From Thioclava sediminum (GTDB lineage Bacteria; Pseudomonadota; Alphaproteobacteria; Rhodobacterales; Rhodobacteraceae): a stretch of 64,000 nt of DNA. Position numbers and translations under genes: made by a program. The DNA lies in contig NZ_MPZV01000002.1 in assembly GCF_002020355.1 (NCBI RefSeq), positions 248,001 through 312,000 of the forward strand. Reading direction: 5' to 3'. This document shows, in pieces, positions 18,099-27,687 of this stretch; the first letter of the stretch is position 1; each line of letters begins with the position of its first letter. The notes beneath the pieces are model-generated. The model was not told where the DNA came from. It searched no databases and saw only the letters and a program-made list of their open reading frames with translations.

Positions 18099-19091
18099 AT
18101 GGTCAAAGCCATTCTGATCGAGAAACCCGAAGAGACCCAGAGCGCCGCGCTCAAGGAGATCGACCTGCCCGATCTGACCGAAGGCGAGGTGGCCGTCGAC
18201 GTCGCCTACTCGACGATGAACTACAAGGACGCGCTGGCGATTACCGGCGCGGGCCCCGTGGTGCGCAGCTTCCCGATGGTGCCGGGCATCGACTGCTCGG
18301 GCGTCGTCGCCAACAGCAAGCATCCCGATTTCGCGAAAGGCGACCGGGTCGTGCTCAACGGCTGGGGCGTGGGCGAGAAGCACTGGGGCGGGCTGGCCGA
18401 GCGCGCCCATCTGAAAGGCGACTGGCTGGTGAAGCTGCCCGACGGGATCTCCTTGCGTCAGGCGATGGCGATTGGCACCGCGGGCTACACGGCGATGCTC
18501 TGCGTGATGGCGCTCGAGGCGCATGGCGTGACGCCCGAGAGCGGCGAGGTCGTCGTGACCGGCGCGACTGGCGGCGTGGGCAGCGTAGCAACGGCGCTTC
18601 TGGGCAAGCTGGGCTACAAGGTCGCGGCCGTGACAGGACGCCCCGAAGAGGAAGACTACCTCAAGGGCCTCGGCGCCGCCTCGATCGTTCCGCGCGAGGA
18701 TGTCTCGGGTAAACCTCGCCCGCTGAACAAGGAACGCTGGGCCGGGGCTGTCGACGTGGTCGGCGGCGAGGTGCTCGCCAATGTCCTGTCGATGATGACC
18801 TATCGCGGCACCGTCGCGGCCTGCGGTCTGGCGGGCTCGATGAACCTGCCGACATCCGTGGCCCCTTTCATCCTGCGCGGCGTGACCCTTGCCGGCGTCG
18901 ACAGCGTGATGTGCCCGATCGAGGACCGCGTCGAGGCATGGCGTCGCCTGGCCGCCGATCTCGACATGGACAAGCTCGCCGCGATGGAGACCGAAGTCGC
19001 ACTGGAAGACGTGATTGCAACCGCGCCGAAATTCCTCGAAGGAAAGATCCGCGGGCGGATCGTCGTTCCGGTCGCACCTGACCTCGGCTGA
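18099..19091 (+). CDS. acuI: Acrylyl-CoA reductase (NADPH) AcuI
   Basis: A 330-aa medium-chain dehydrogenase/reductase that reduces acryloyl-CoA to propionyl-CoA, detoxifying acrylate from DMSP and serving 3-hydroxypropionate assimilation. It has a GroES-like N-terminal domain ([24 protein letters not shown]) and a Rossmann domain with [12 protein letters not shown] (about residues 150-161). AAAGGATACCCC precedes the ATG. It is co-transcribed with acuR. No DMSP lyase gene is next to it. Confidence 0.9.
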   Translation: MVKAILIEKPEETQSAALKEIDLPDLTEGEVAVDVAYSTMNYKDALAITGAGPVVRSFPMVPGIDCSGVVANSKHPDFAKGDRVVLNGWGVGEKHWGGLAERAHLKGDWLVKLPDGISLRQAMAIGTAGYTAMLCVMALEAHGVTPESGEVVVTGATGGVGSVATALLGKLGYKVAAVTGRPEEEDYLKGLGAASIVPREDVSGKPRPLNKERWAGAVDVVGGEVLANVLSMMTYRGTVAACGLAGSMNLPTSVAPFILRGVTLAGVDSVMCPIEDRVEAWRRLAADLDMDKLAAMETEVALEDVIATAPKFLEGKIRGRIVVPVAPDLG

Positions 19092-19103
19092 TTACGGTAG
19101 ATA

Positions 19104-19853
19104 ATGCTGTCTTTTCTGATCCTCGCGCTCGCCGGTCTCGCGGCGGGCGCTTTGAATGCGGTCGCGGGCGGCGGGACCTTCCTGTCCTTCCCCGCGCTCG
19201 TCTGGACCGGCGTGCCGCCGATCACCGCGAATGCGACCGCGACGCTGGCGGCCCTGCCCGGCTATCTGTCGAGCGCATGGGCCTTCCGCCACGAGTTGCG
19301 CCACAAGGGCCCGATGGCGCTGCGCACGATCCTGATCGCCGCCGTGGCAGGCGGTTTTCTCGGTGCGCTGCTGCTATTGATCACCCCCGAGAAACTGTTC
19401 GCAGGCGTGGTCCCGTGGCTGTTGCTGCTGGCGACGGCGGCCTTCGCTTTCGGACCGTTCCTGCTGAAAGCGCTCCAGCGTTCGGGCCGCACGATGGGCG
19501 CGGTTTCGGCCTTTGCTCTGCTGATGGCCGTGACGATCTACGGCGGCTATTTCAACGGCGGCCTCGGGATCATGCTGCTCGCCGCGCTCGGCCTGATCGG
19601 CTTCACCGATCTGCACGCGATGAACGGGCTGAAGAACCTCGTCTCGGCGGTGCTTTCGCTGGTCTCGGTCGTGACCTACGCAGTGGCCGGGCTGATCGAC
19701 TGGCAGGCGGTCGTGGTGCTGGGCATCGCGAGCGCCATCGGCGGCTATCTGGGCGCGCATCTGTCGAAACGCATCACCAATATGGCGCTGCTGCGCGGCT
19801 TCATCATCGCGGTCGGGCTGGTGATGGCGGCGGTCTTCTTCGCGCGCGGCTAA
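19104..19853 (+). CDS. TSUP-family permease (TauE/SafE)
   Basis: A 249-aa membrane protein with about eight hydrophobic segments. The TSUP signature is [20 protein letters not shown] near the N-terminus, with a second repeat [20 protein letters not shown]. Family members export or import sulfite, sulfonates or related organic anions. It follows acuI by 12 bp, so it may belong to the acuRI operon, but it also lies near sulfate-assimilation genes. Its last 4 bp overlap the end of the convergent LuxR-type gene. Confidence 0.88.
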   Translation: MLSFLILALAGLAAGALNAVAGGGTFLSFPALVWTGVPPITANATATLAALPGYLSSAWAFRHELRHKGPMALRTILIAAVAGGFLGALLLLITPEKLFAGVVPWLLLLATAAFAFGPFLLKALQRSGRTMGAVSAFALLMAVTIYGGYFNGGLGIMLLAALGLIGFTDLHAMNGLKNLVSAVLSLVSVVTYAVAGLIDWQAVVVLGIASAIGGYLGAHLSKRITNMALLRGFIIAVGLVMAAVFFARG

Positions 19854-20854
19854 CCCAGCCAGAGCGCCGAGCCGAACATCTTGCGCAACAGCCCCGTCTG
19901 GCCGCTGACACCCGCGCGAGCGTAGATCTGCTTCGAGGTCGAGCGCGCGGTCTCCAGCGTCCAGCCCAGCCGCTCGGCCGCGTCGCGCAGGCTCGCCCCG
20001 TCACACAAAAGCGCCGCGAGCCGCGCCTCGGACCGGTTGAGATCGAGCGCGCCGGCGATCCGCGCGACTGGCAAAGCTTCGGCCCGCGGCATCTCACGCA
20101 GATGACCGATCAGCGCGGGACTGCCCCGCCATTGTCCCGGCGCAAGACGGAGAACACCCCGGCCCTCAGGTCCCAGTGGAATCGGCCGGACGACCTCCCG
20201 CCCCTCTCCGAGTGCAGCAAGGTTCTGACGAAAGCGCAGCGCAGCGTCGGGATCGGCGAATTCCGGGCGTGCGCCCATGCGCAGCCGCAACCAGCCTTGC
20301 GCATCGAACTCCGCCGCCACGCGCGGGTCGAATGCGAGCACCGTGCCCGCAGGCGTCAGCACCACCCAGCCAGCGCCGAGCGCTTCGGCAGCCTCAGTAT
20401 CACGCGCAGCACGGGCTCGCTCGCCACCGAGCGCCTCGCGGATCATCATTGCCTGCCCCAGATGCGGCGCGAGTGTCGAGAGCGCCAGCGCCTCGGCCGC
20501 GCGGAAATCCCGATGCGGACGCGCGATCATCAACACAGTTTGACCCGCCGCCCCCGCCGCAACTTTCAGCGCGCGGAGCGGTCCGGGCCATTCGATATCG
20601 CCCGGCAGGTCGATCTGCGAATAAACCCGGTCAAGGCGCATAGGGTGCAGGCGCGCAGCATCGGGCAAAGCAATCCTGCCAACCTGCCAGCCCGCGCCCT
20701 CCCCCTCGTTCGCGAGAATCTGCACCGCCGCGCCCTCGGCATGGGCAGCCTCACAAAGCCGCTCGAGAAAGCGCACCCAGCCAGCCTTTCCCGCCTCGCT
20801 CGCCGCCGCGAAGAGCGCGTTGATCAACAGTGTGTTCTCGGACTGACCCAACAT
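19850..20854 (-). CDS. LuxR-type HTH transcriptional regulator
   Basis: A 334-aa regulator. The C-terminal HTH is [20 protein letters not shown] and then [20 protein letters not shown], matching the GerE/LuxR pattern. The N-terminal 230 residues are an Ala-rich sensory region that I cannot assign confidently to GAF or PAS. The start at 20854 lacks a clear Shine-Dalgarno. It is divergent from cysD, with a C7/G6 inverted repeat in the shared 90-bp region, so it may regulate cysDNC. The target is inferred from position only. Confidence 0.8.
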   Translation of the reverse strand: MLGQSENTLLINALFAAASEAGKAGWVRFLERLCEAAHAEGAAVQILANEGEGAGWQVGRIALPDAARLHPMRLDRVYSQIDLPGDIEWPGPLRALKVAAGAAGQTVLMIARPHRDFRAAEALALSTLAPHLGQAMMIREALGGERARAARDTEAAEALGAGWVVLTPAGTVLAFDPRVAAEFDAQGWLRLRMGARPEFADPDAALRFRQNLAALGEGREVVRPIPLGPEGRGVLRLAPGQWRGSPALIGHLREMPRAEALPVARIAGALDLNRSEARLAALLCDGASLRDAAERLGWTLETARSTSKQIYARAGVSGQTGLLRKMFGSALWLG

Positions 20855-20865
20855 AAGCCGTATTT

Positions 20866-20884
20866 ACCCCCCCATTTGGGGGGT
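20866..20884. repeat. G/C-tract inverted repeat in the cysD promoter region
   Basis: ACCCCCC(C)ATTTGGGGGGT forms a 7-bp arm dyad midway between the LuxR-type start (20854) and cysD (20945). It could be an operator or a hairpin. It has no T-run, so a terminator is unlikely. Confidence 0.5.
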
Positions 20885-20944
20885 TATCCAGCAAAACCCG
20901 ACGCCTATATCTTGGAAAACCGCGTTCAGACAGAGACCTCCCTC

Positions 20945-21847
20945 ATGAACAAGACCCTGACTCACCTGCAGCGGCTCGAAGCCGAGAGCATTCACATCCT
21001 GCGCGAAGTCGTGGCCGAAGCCGATAATCCGGTCATGCTCTATTCCGTCGGCAAGGACAGCGCGGTGATGCTGCATCTCGCGAAAAAGGCCTTCTACCCG
21101 TCGCCGCCGCCCTTCCCGCTGATGCATGTCGACACGACGTGGAAATTCCAGGCGATGTACAACCTGCGCGACAAGGCCGCGAAGGATGCGGGGATGGAAC
21201 TGATCGTGCACCAGAACCCCGAGGCGAAGGCCAAGGGGATCAACCCGTTCGATCACGGCTCGCTGCATACCGACATGTGGAAAACGGAAGGTCTGAAACA
21301 GGCGCTGGACAAGCACGGCTTCGACGTGGCCTTCGGCGGCGCGCGCCGCGACGAGGAGAAATCCCGCGCGAAGGAACGCGTCTTCTCGTTCCGCTCGGCC
21401 AATCACCGCTGGGACCCGAAGAACCAGCGCCCCGAGCTTTGGCGCCTCTACAACGCCAAGAAGGCCAAGGGCGAAAGCGTCCGCGTCTTCCCGATCTCGA
21501 ACTGGACCGAGCTGGACATCTGGCAATATATCCACCTCGAAGGGATCGAGATCGTCCCGCTCTATTTCTCGGCCCCGCGCCCGACGGTGGAACGCGACGG
21601 GCTGATCCTGATGGTCGATGACGACCGCTTCCCGCTGCGTGATGGCGAGGAGCCGAAGATGCGCTCGGTGCGCTTCCGCACGCTGGGCTGCTACCCGCTG
21701 ACCGGCGCCGTCGAGAGCGAGGCGCAGACCCTTCCGGAAGTCATTCAGGAAATGCTGCTGACCACCACCTCCGAGCGTCAGGGCCGCGCGATCGACCACG
21801 ATCAGAGCGCCTCGATGGAGAAGAAAAAACAGGAAGGCTACTTCTGA
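20945..21847 (+). CDS. cysD: Sulfate adenylyltransferase subunit CysD
   Basis: A 300-aa PAPS-reductase-family ATP-pyrophosphatase that forms APS from ATP and sulfate with CysN. The PP-motif is [13 protein letters not shown] (about residues 34-46). It also has [15 protein letters not shown] and [13 protein letters not shown], both typical of CysD. The frame is open for about 1.7 kb upstream through shadow sequence; homology begins at [21 protein letters not shown]. It is 58 bp upstream of cysNC in one operon. Confidence 0.96.
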   Translation: MNKTLTHLQRLEAESIHILREVVAEADNPVMLYSVGKDSAVMLHLAKKAFYPSPPPFPLMHVDTTWKFQAMYNLRDKAAKDAGMELIVHQNPEAKAKGINPFDHGSLHTDMWKTEGLKQALDKHGFDVAFGGARRDEEKSRAKERVFSFRSANHRWDPKNQRPELWRLYNAKKAKGESVRVFPISNWTELDIWQYIHLEGIEIVPLYFSAPRPTVERDGLILMVDDDRFPLRDGEEPKMRSVRFRTLGCYPLTGAVESEAQTLPEVIQEMLLTTTSERQGRAIDHDQSASMEKKKQEGYF

Positions 21848-21905
21848 GCCTTCCCCTCCCGAGCCGCACGCGCGCCTTCATTTCCACCCTATCAGGTGAG
21901 CCGAC

Positions 21906-23813
21906 ATGACGACCAACGATCCGATCTACAAGACCGACGCGCTGATTGCGCAGGATATCGACGCCTATCTCGAGGCGCATCAACACAAGACCATGCTGCG
22001 CTTCATCACCTGCGGCTCAGTCGATGACGGGAAATCGACGCTGATCGGGCGGCTGCTCTATGACAGCAAGATGATTTTCGAGGATCAGCTGGCGGCCCTT
22101 GAAGCCGACTCCAAGCGCGTCGGCACCCAAGGCCAGGAGATCGACTTCGCGCTACTGGTCGACGGTCTCGCCGCCGAGCGCGAGCAGGGCATCACCATCG
22201 ACGTGGCCTATCGCTTCTTCGCAACCGAGAAGCGCAAGTTCATCGTCGCGGACACGCCCGGCCACGAGCAATACACCCGCAACATGGTCACCGGCGCTTC
22301 GACCGCCGATCTGGCCGTGATCCTGATCGACGCGCGCAAAGGCGTGCTGACCCAGACGCGGCGCCACTCCTATCTCGTCCACCAGCTGGGCATCCGCCAT
22401 ATTGTGCTGGCCGTGAACAAGATGGACCTCGTCGATTACGATCAGGCGACCTTCGACGAGATCGTGGCCGATTACAAAACCTTCGCCGACAGCATCGGCA
22501 TCGAAGGCTTCACCCCGATCCCGATCTCGGGCTTCAAGGGCGACAACATCACCGGCCCGAGCGAGAACACCCCTTGGTACAAAGGCCCCTCGCTGCTGCC
22601 CTACCTTGAGGCGGTCGAGGTGGACGTGACCTCCGATCAGGAGCGCCCCTTCCGGATGCCGGTGCAATGGGTGAACCGCCCGAACCTCGACTTCCGCGGC
22701 TTCTCGGGGCTGGTGGCCTCGGGCACCGTGAAACCGGGCGACGAGGTGCGCGTGCTGCCCTCGGGCAAGACCTCGAAAGTCGCGCGGATCGTCAGCTTGG
22801 AGGGCGACCGCGACATGGCGGTGGCAGGCGAATCCACGACGATCACGCTCGCCGACGAGATCGACTGTTCGCGCGGTCAGGTCATCGTCGCCGCGAAAGA
22901 GCCGCTGGAGGTTGCCGATCAGTTCGAATCCACGCTCGTCTGGATGGACGAGACCGAATTGGTGCCGGGCCGCGCTTATTGGCTGAAAATCGGCACGCAG
23001 ACCGTTTCGGCGACCGTCCACGAGCCGAAATACGAGGTGAACGTCAACACGCAGGAGCATCTGGCGACGAAGACGCTGGACCTGAACGCGATCGGCGTGG
23101 CCAACATCACCACCGACCGCGAGATCCCCTTCGCGCCCTATGGCGAGAACCGCGATCTGGGCGGGTTCATCCTGATCGACAAGATGACCAACCAGACGGC
23201 GGCTGCGGGGATGATCAATTTCGCGCTGCGCCGGGCTCAGAATATCCACTGGCAGGCGACCGATATCGGGCGCGAGCATCATGCCAACATGAAGCACCAG
23301 AAACCCGCCGTGGTCTGGCTCACGGGTCTCTCGGGCTCGGGCAAATCCACGATCGCCAATATCGTCGAGAAGAAACTGGCGCGGATGAACCGCCACACCT
23401 TCCTGCTCGATGGCGACAACGTCCGCCACGGCCTTAACAAGGATCTGGGCTTCACCGAGGCCGACCGCGTGGAGAACATCCGCCGCGTCGGCGAGGTCGC
23501 GAAGCTGATGACCGATGCGGGCCTGATCGTGGTCACGGCCTTCATCTCGCCCTTCCGCTCCGAGCGCGACATGGTCCGCGCGATGATGCAGCCGGGCGAA
23601 TTCCTCGAAGTCTTCGTGGACACGCCGCTGGAAGTGGCCGAGGCGCGCGACGTGAAAGGGCTTTATGCCAAGGCACGCGCCGGTCAGCTGAAAAACTTCA
23701 CCGGCATCGACTCGCCCTATGAGGCGCCCGAGAATGCCGAAATGCGGATCGACACCACTGCGATCAGCCCCGAGGAAGCGGCCGATCTGATCATCGAGCG
23801 GCTCATTCCGTAA
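21906..23813 (+). CDS. cysNC: Bifunctional sulfate adenylyltransferase subunit 1 / adenylylsulfate kinase CysNC
   Basis: A 635-aa fusion. The N-terminal CysN GTPase has a P-loop at G37SVDDGKST45, [12 protein letters not shown] and NKMD, and drives APS synthesis with CysD. The C-terminal APS kinase, from about residue 465, has P-loop [20 protein letters not shown] and the [10 protein letters not shown] loop, and phosphorylates APS to PAPS. The fusion is common in alphaproteobacteria. AGGTGAG precedes the ATG by 5 nt. A strong terminator closes the operon. Confidence 0.96.
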   Translation: MTTNDPIYKTDALIAQDIDAYLEAHQHKTMLRFITCGSVDDGKSTLIGRLLYDSKMIFEDQLAALEADSKRVGTQGQEIDFALLVDGLAAEREQGITIDVAYRFFATEKRKFIVADTPGHEQYTRNMVTGASTADLAVILIDARKGVLTQTRRHSYLVHQLGIRHIVLAVNKMDLVDYDQATFDEIVADYKTFADSIGIEGFTPIPISGFKGDNITGPSENTPWYKGPSLLPYLEAVEVDVTSDQERPFRMPVQWVNRPNLDFRGFSGLVASGTVKPGDEVRVLPSGKTSKVARIVSLEGDRDMAVAGESTTITLADEIDCSRGQVIVAAKEPLEVADQFESTLVWMDETELVPGRAYWLKIGTQTVSATVHEPKYEVNVNTQEHLATKTLDLNAIGVANITTDREIPFAPYGENRDLGGFILIDKMTNQTAAAGMINFALRRAQNIHWQATDIGREHHANMKHQKPAVVWLTGLSGSGKSTIANIVEKKLARMNRHTFLLDGDNVRHGLNKDLGFTEADRVENIRRVGEVAKLMTDAGLIVVTAFISPFRSERDMVRAMMQPGEFLEVFVDTPLEVAEARDVKGLYAKARAGQLKNFTGIDSPYEAPENAEMRIDTTAISPEEAADLIIERLIP

Positions 23814-23843
23814 GCGGTTACATCCGCTGCACCAAGTCACGCG

Positions 23844-23881
23844 AACGTGCGGCCCTCCCGGGGGCCGCACGTTTTCGTTTT
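23844..23881 (+). terminator. Terminator of cysD-cysNC
   Basis: A 12-bp stem (AACGTGCGGCCC/GGGCCGCACGTT) with a 6-nt loop runs into TTTTCGTTTT. Confidence 0.9.
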
Positions 23882-23947
23882 GGCCTTGACCTCGCTCGGG
23901 GGCGCGCCCCAACCTGCGCGAAATACCGCCAGCAGAAAGAAGCCCGA

Positions 23948-25132
23948 ATGCCGATCGAAAACGTGCACTTCAGCGAACTCGAATATTCCCGCCGGATCGC
24001 GCTCGTGCGTGCGGCGATGGCGCAACGCGAGATCGACATTCTCTTCATCACCAACCCCTCGAACCAGTTCTGGCTGACGGGCTATGACGGCTGGTCCTTC
24101 TACACGCATCAGGGGGTGATCCTGCCGATGGAAGGCGCGCCCTACTGGTGGGGCCGCTTCATGGATGCCAATGGCGCGCGCCGCACCGTCTGGATGGAGG
24201 AGGAGCACATCCTCCATTACAACGACGCGATGGTGCAATCCGACATCATGCACCCGATGGAAGACCTCGCATCGCACCTGCGGATCATGGGCTACGGCAA
24301 GGCCCGGATCGGTGTCGAGATGGAGACCTATTTCTACACCGCGAAGGCCCATGCGGTCCTTTATGAAGGGCTGCCCGAGGCCACGCTTCTCGACGCCTCG
24401 GTGCTGGTGAACTGGCAACGCCTGATCAAATCCGACGAGGAGTTGCGCTTCATGCGCCGCGCCGCGCGGATTTCCGAACTGGTGATCGAACGCGCGATGG
24501 AGCTGGCCGAGCCGGGGCTGCGCAAGCACGATCTGGTGGGCGAGCTCTATCGCACCGCCGTGCAGGGCGAGGAAGACAGCTGGGGCGACTACCCGGCCAT
24601 CGTACCGATGCTGCCCTCGGGCCCCGATGCCTCCGCCCCGCACCTGACATGGAATGGCGAGGCGCTGAAGGCGGGCGAGGCGACCTTTGTCGAACAATCC
24701 GGCTGCTACCGCCGCTATCATGCGCCGCTCTGCCGCACCGTGTTCCTCGGCAAACCGCCGCAACACATGATCGACGCGTCCGAGGCGCTGACCGAGGGGC
24801 TGAACGCAGGGATCGAGGTCGCCCGCGCCGGCAACCGTGCCTGCGATATCGCCCGGGCGCTGAATGTAGAACTCGCGAAGGTCGGCATCGAACGGCCCAA
24901 CCGCGCGGGCTACGCGGTTGGCTGCTCTTACCCGCCCGATTGGGGCGAGCACACCGTCTCGATCCGCGACACCGACGAGACGATACTGGAGCCCGGCATG
25001 ACCTTCCACTTCATGCCCGGCCTCTGGATGGATCATTGGGGGATGGAGACGACGGAGACCATCGTGATCACCGAGGACGGCCCCGCCATGCCCCTGTGCA
25101 ACGTCGAGCGCAAACTATTCATCAAGGACTGA
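23948..25132 (+). CDS. doeA: Ectoine hydrolase-like M24 peptidase-fold protein (DoeA/EutD type)
   Basis: A 394-aa creatinase/pita-bread-fold protein. DoeA opens the ectoine ring, giving N-acetyl-diaminobutyrate. It strongly resembles what I recall of DoeA/EutD: NPSNQFWLTGYDGWSFYTHQ, RFMDANGARRT, LVNWQRLIKSDEEL, RRAARISE, DYPAIVPMLPSGPDASAPHL, GCYRRYHAPLCRTVFLGKP, SYPPDWGEHTVS, EPGMTFHFMPGLW. The start at 23948 follows AAAGAAGCCCGA. The next gene begins 4 bp after its stop, but is ArgE-like rather than the usual AstE-type DoeB. Creatinase-type activity on another amide is the main alternative. Confidence 0.75.
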   Translation: MPIENVHFSELEYSRRIALVRAAMAQREIDILFITNPSNQFWLTGYDGWSFYTHQGVILPMEGAPYWWGRFMDANGARRTVWMEEEHILHYNDAMVQSDIMHPMEDLASHLRIMGYGKARIGVEMETYFYTAKAHAVLYEGLPEATLLDASVLVNWQRLIKSDEELRFMRRAARISELVIERAMELAEPGLRKHDLVGELYRTAVQGEEDSWGDYPAIVPMLPSGPDASAPHLTWNGEALKAGEATFVEQSGCYRRYHAPLCRTVFLGKPPQHMIDASEALTEGLNAGIEVARAGNRACDIARALNVELAKVGIERPNRAGYAVGCSYPPDWGEHTVSIRDTDETILEPGMTFHFMPGLWMDHWGMETTETIVITEDGPAMPLCNVERKLFIKD

Positions 25133-25136
25133 GACC

Positions 25137-26291
25137 ATGCGGATCGACACAACCCGCGCGATCCTCTCGGACCTGATCGCCTACCCAACGATTTCGACCG
25201 ACAGCAACCTGCCGATCATCCATTACATCGCGGACCGGCTGGAAACCGTCGGCGCGGCGGTAGAGGTGATGGTCGACGAGAGCGGCCACAAGGCGAACCT
25301 TTTCGCGACACTGGGCGCGCCGCGCGACGGCGGGCTGGTGCTGTCGGGCCATTCGGACGTGGTGCCGGTCACCGATCAGGACTGGACCAGTGATCCGTTC
25401 GACATGACCGAGCGTGACGGCAAGCTCTACGGGCGCGGCGCCTGCGACATGAAAGGGTTCATTGCGGCCTGTCTCGGCTCGCTCGATCTGCTGGCCGAAG
25501 CCGCGAAAACCCGCCCGATCCATTTCGCCTTCACCCATGACGAGGAGGTCGGCTGTCTGGGCGCGCAGGAGCTGGTGAAGCTGCTCGCGAAACGCCCGGT
25601 CAAACCCGCGCTTTGCATAATCGGCGAGCCGACCTCGATGCAGGTGTTCGACGGCAACAAGGGCTGCTGCGAATATACCGTGCGCTTCGAGGGGCTGCCG
25701 GGCCACAGCTCCGCCCCCGAGAAGGGCGTGAACGCGGTCGAATACGCGGTGCGCTACATCAACCGCCTGTTCGAGCTGCGCGCCGAACTTGTCAGACGCT
25801 GCCCCGAAGGCTCGCGCTTCGACCCGCCGCAGACGACACTCAACGTGGGCGCGCTGAAAGGCGGCATCTCGCATAACGTGATCGCGCCCCGCGCCGAACT
25901 GGCCTGGGAGATGCGCCCGATCAACGCCGCCGATATGGAGTTCGTCAAAGGCGAGATCGCGAGCTACGTCGAAGACACGCTGCTGCCCGAGATGCGCGCA
26001 ATCGCGCCCGAGGCCGGGATCGCTACCGAGACCATCGGCGAGGTCGTGGGGCTCGAGCCGATGGACGACAATGCCGCGCGCGATCTGGTCTTCGCGCTGA
26101 CCGGCCAGAACCACGCGGGCTGCGTCGCCTTCAACACCGAGGCCGGGCTGTTCCAGTCGCTCGGGATGGATGCGGTGATCTGCGGGCCGGGTTCGATCGA
26201 GCAGGCCCACAAGGCCGACGAATTCGTCTCGCTCGAGCAGATGGATCAGGCGCTGACGATGCTGGGAAGGCTCGCCAGCGCCCGAACCTGA
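25137..26291 (+). CDS. ArgE/M20-family deacetylase
   Basis: A 384-aa zinc metallo-amidohydrolase most like acetylornithine deacetylase. The metal and catalytic motifs are GH72SD74VVP, GRGACD104MKG, HDE136E137VGC and the C-terminal EQAHKADEF. The dimerisation domain carries LPGHSSAPEKG. It is translated 4 bp after the DoeA-like gene, so its natural substrate may be N-acetyl-diaminobutyrate from ectoine rather than N-acetylornithine. That assignment is inference from context. It is convergent with the aminotransferase. Confidence 0.85.
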   Translation: MRIDTTRAILSDLIAYPTISTDSNLPIIHYIADRLETVGAAVEVMVDESGHKANLFATLGAPRDGGLVLSGHSDVVPVTDQDWTSDPFDMTERDGKLYGRGACDMKGFIAACLGSLDLLAEAAKTRPIHFAFTHDEEVGCLGAQELVKLLAKRPVKPALCIIGEPTSMQVFDGNKGCCEYTVRFEGLPGHSSAPEKGVNAVEYAVRYINRLFELRAELVRRCPEGSRFDPPQTTLNVGALKGGISHNVIAPRAELAWEMRPINAADMEFVKGEIASYVEDTLLPEMRAIAPEAGIATETIGEVVGLEPMDDNAARDLVFALTGQNHAGCVAFNTEAGLFQSLGMDAVICGPGSIEQAHKADEFVSLEQMDQALTMLGRLASART

Positions 26292-26297
26292 CCGCTC

Positions 26298-27491
26298 TTA
26301 CGCGGCGGCTTGTCGCACAGGGGTGGCGGCGGTCTCGCGGTAATGCGCCTGGGCTGCGGCAACCCCGCTGCCCAGCTTCACCGGCAGGCCGAGATCGACC
26401 ATCGCCATCTCGGCCGTGACCAGCCCCGAGAGCGCCATCACATCGGTCATCAGGCCCAGATGCCCGATGCGGAACACCTTGCCCGCGACATCGCCCAGCC
26501 CGCCCCCGAAGGCCACGCCATAAGTATTCAGCCCCTGCGCCACGATCCGGCCGGCGTCGAACCCATCGGGCGCACGCACCGCGCTGACGCTGTTGGAGTA
26601 GAGATCGGGCGAGACGGCGCAAAGCTCCATCCCCCAGGCCGCCACCGCGCGGCGTACGCCTTCCGCGATCCGGGCATGACGGGCGAAGACATTGCCCAGC
26701 CCTTCCTCCAGCAGCATGTCGCAGGACGCCTTCAGCCCGTTCAGCATCCCCACGGGCGGCGTGTAGGGGTAGCCATTGGCCGCGTAGCCCGTACGCATGT
26801 CGCGAATGTCGAAGAAGCAGCGCGGCAGCTTCGCGCCCTCGACCGCCTCCAGCGCCTTTTGCGAAAAGCCGGTGATGGCGAGGCCCGGCGGCAGCATGAA
26901 GCCCTTCTGACTGCCAGTGACCGCAACATCGACGCCCCAGTCATCCATCCGGAACTCCATCGACCCGATCGAGCTGACGCCATCCACGAAGAACAGCGCC
27001 GGATGCCCCGCCGCATCCATCGCGCGCCGGATGCCCGCGACATCCGAGGTCACGCCGGTTGCGGTCTCGTTATGTGTGGCGAGCACCGCCTTGATCTGGT
27101 GGCCCGTGTCGGCGCCGAGGATGTCCGCGAAGCGCTCGACCGGGATGCCCTCACCCCACGCGACGCTGACCACCTCGACCTCCAGCCCGTAACGCTGGCA
27201 CATGTCGATCCATTTATGGCTGAACATCCCGTTGCGGCAGGCCAGAACCTTGTCGCCGGGCGAGAGCGTGTTGGTGATCGCCGTCTCCCAGCCGCCGGTG
27301 CCGGTCGCGGGGAAGACGAAGGCCTCGCCCGTGGTCGTCTTGAGCACTTTCTTCACACCGTCCAGCGCCGGATGGATGATATCGGCGAAACCGGGGCTGC
27401 GATGATCCATCGTCGGGATATCGACGGCTTTGCGTAGCGCCTCGGGGATGTTGGTCGGGCCCGGAATGAAAACGGGATTGAGATGGATCAT
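26298..27491 (-). CDS. bhcA: Class V aminotransferase, aspartate-glyoxylate aminotransferase-like (BhcA)
   Basis: A 397-aa PLP-dependent fold-type I aminotransferase of the serine/alanine-glyoxylate group. Its motifs IPGPTNIPEALRKAVD, TGTGGWETAITNTLSPGDKV, RNGMFSHKWIDMCQR and VTGSQKGFMLPPG (PLP lysine) look closest to BhcA of Paracoccus. BhcA makes glycine from glyoxylate and aspartate in the beta-hydroxyaspartate cycle. The start is the ATG at 27491, preceded by GGAGGAGG. It is divergent from an IclR regulator, as for bhcA/bhcR, but bhcBCD do not follow. Serine-glyoxylate aminotransferase is the main alternative. Confidence 0.72.
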   Translation of the reverse strand: MIHLNPVFIPGPTNIPEALRKAVDIPTMDHRSPGFADIIHPALDGVKKVLKTTTGEAFVFPATGTGGWETAITNTLSPGDKVLACRNGMFSHKWIDMCQRYGLEVEVVSVAWGEGIPVERFADILGADTGHQIKAVLATHNETATGVTSDVAGIRRAMDAAGHPALFFVDGVSSIGSMEFRMDDWGVDVAVTGSQKGFMLPPGLAITGFSQKALEAVEGAKLPRCFFDIRDMRTGYAANGYPYTPPVGMLNGLKASCDMLLEEGLGNVFARHARIAEGVRRAVAAWGMELCAVSPDLYSNSVSAVRAPDGFDAGRIVAQGLNTYGVAFGGGLGDVAGKVFRIGHLGLMTDVMALSGLVTAEMAMVDLGLPVKLGSGVAAAQAHYRETAATPVRQAAA

Positions 27492-27614
27492 GACGCCTCC
27501 TCCATGTGTCGGAAGCGTTTCTACCATGGCGCGGCTGACGCAGAAATTTTTACGGATCGTGGGCGTTTGCGCCGCGTCAGCCAAGAATTCTTATGGAATT
27601 CAGGGCTTTGTTTT

Positions 27615-27629
27615 TTTCACACAGTGAAA
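27615..27629. promoter_or_regulatory. Candidate operator between bhcA and bhcR
   Basis: TTTCAC-ACA-GTGAAA is a perfect 6-bp-arm dyad in an AT-rich 196-bp divergent promoter region. IclR-family proteins bind short dyads with TTTC/GAAA-like ends, so it is a candidate site for the adjacent regulator. Confidence 0.5.
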
Positions 27630-27687
27630 TTAGATTTTGCTTTATACTGCGTAAGATATTTCTTTTTGCCGCTCAGAGGTGCGCCCG

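Noticed and set aside
19277-20944. Upstream extension of the cysD frame (about 556 codons)
   Set aside because: The extension overlaps the TSUP permease and the LuxR-type gene in other frames. CysD homology begins exactly at 20945.
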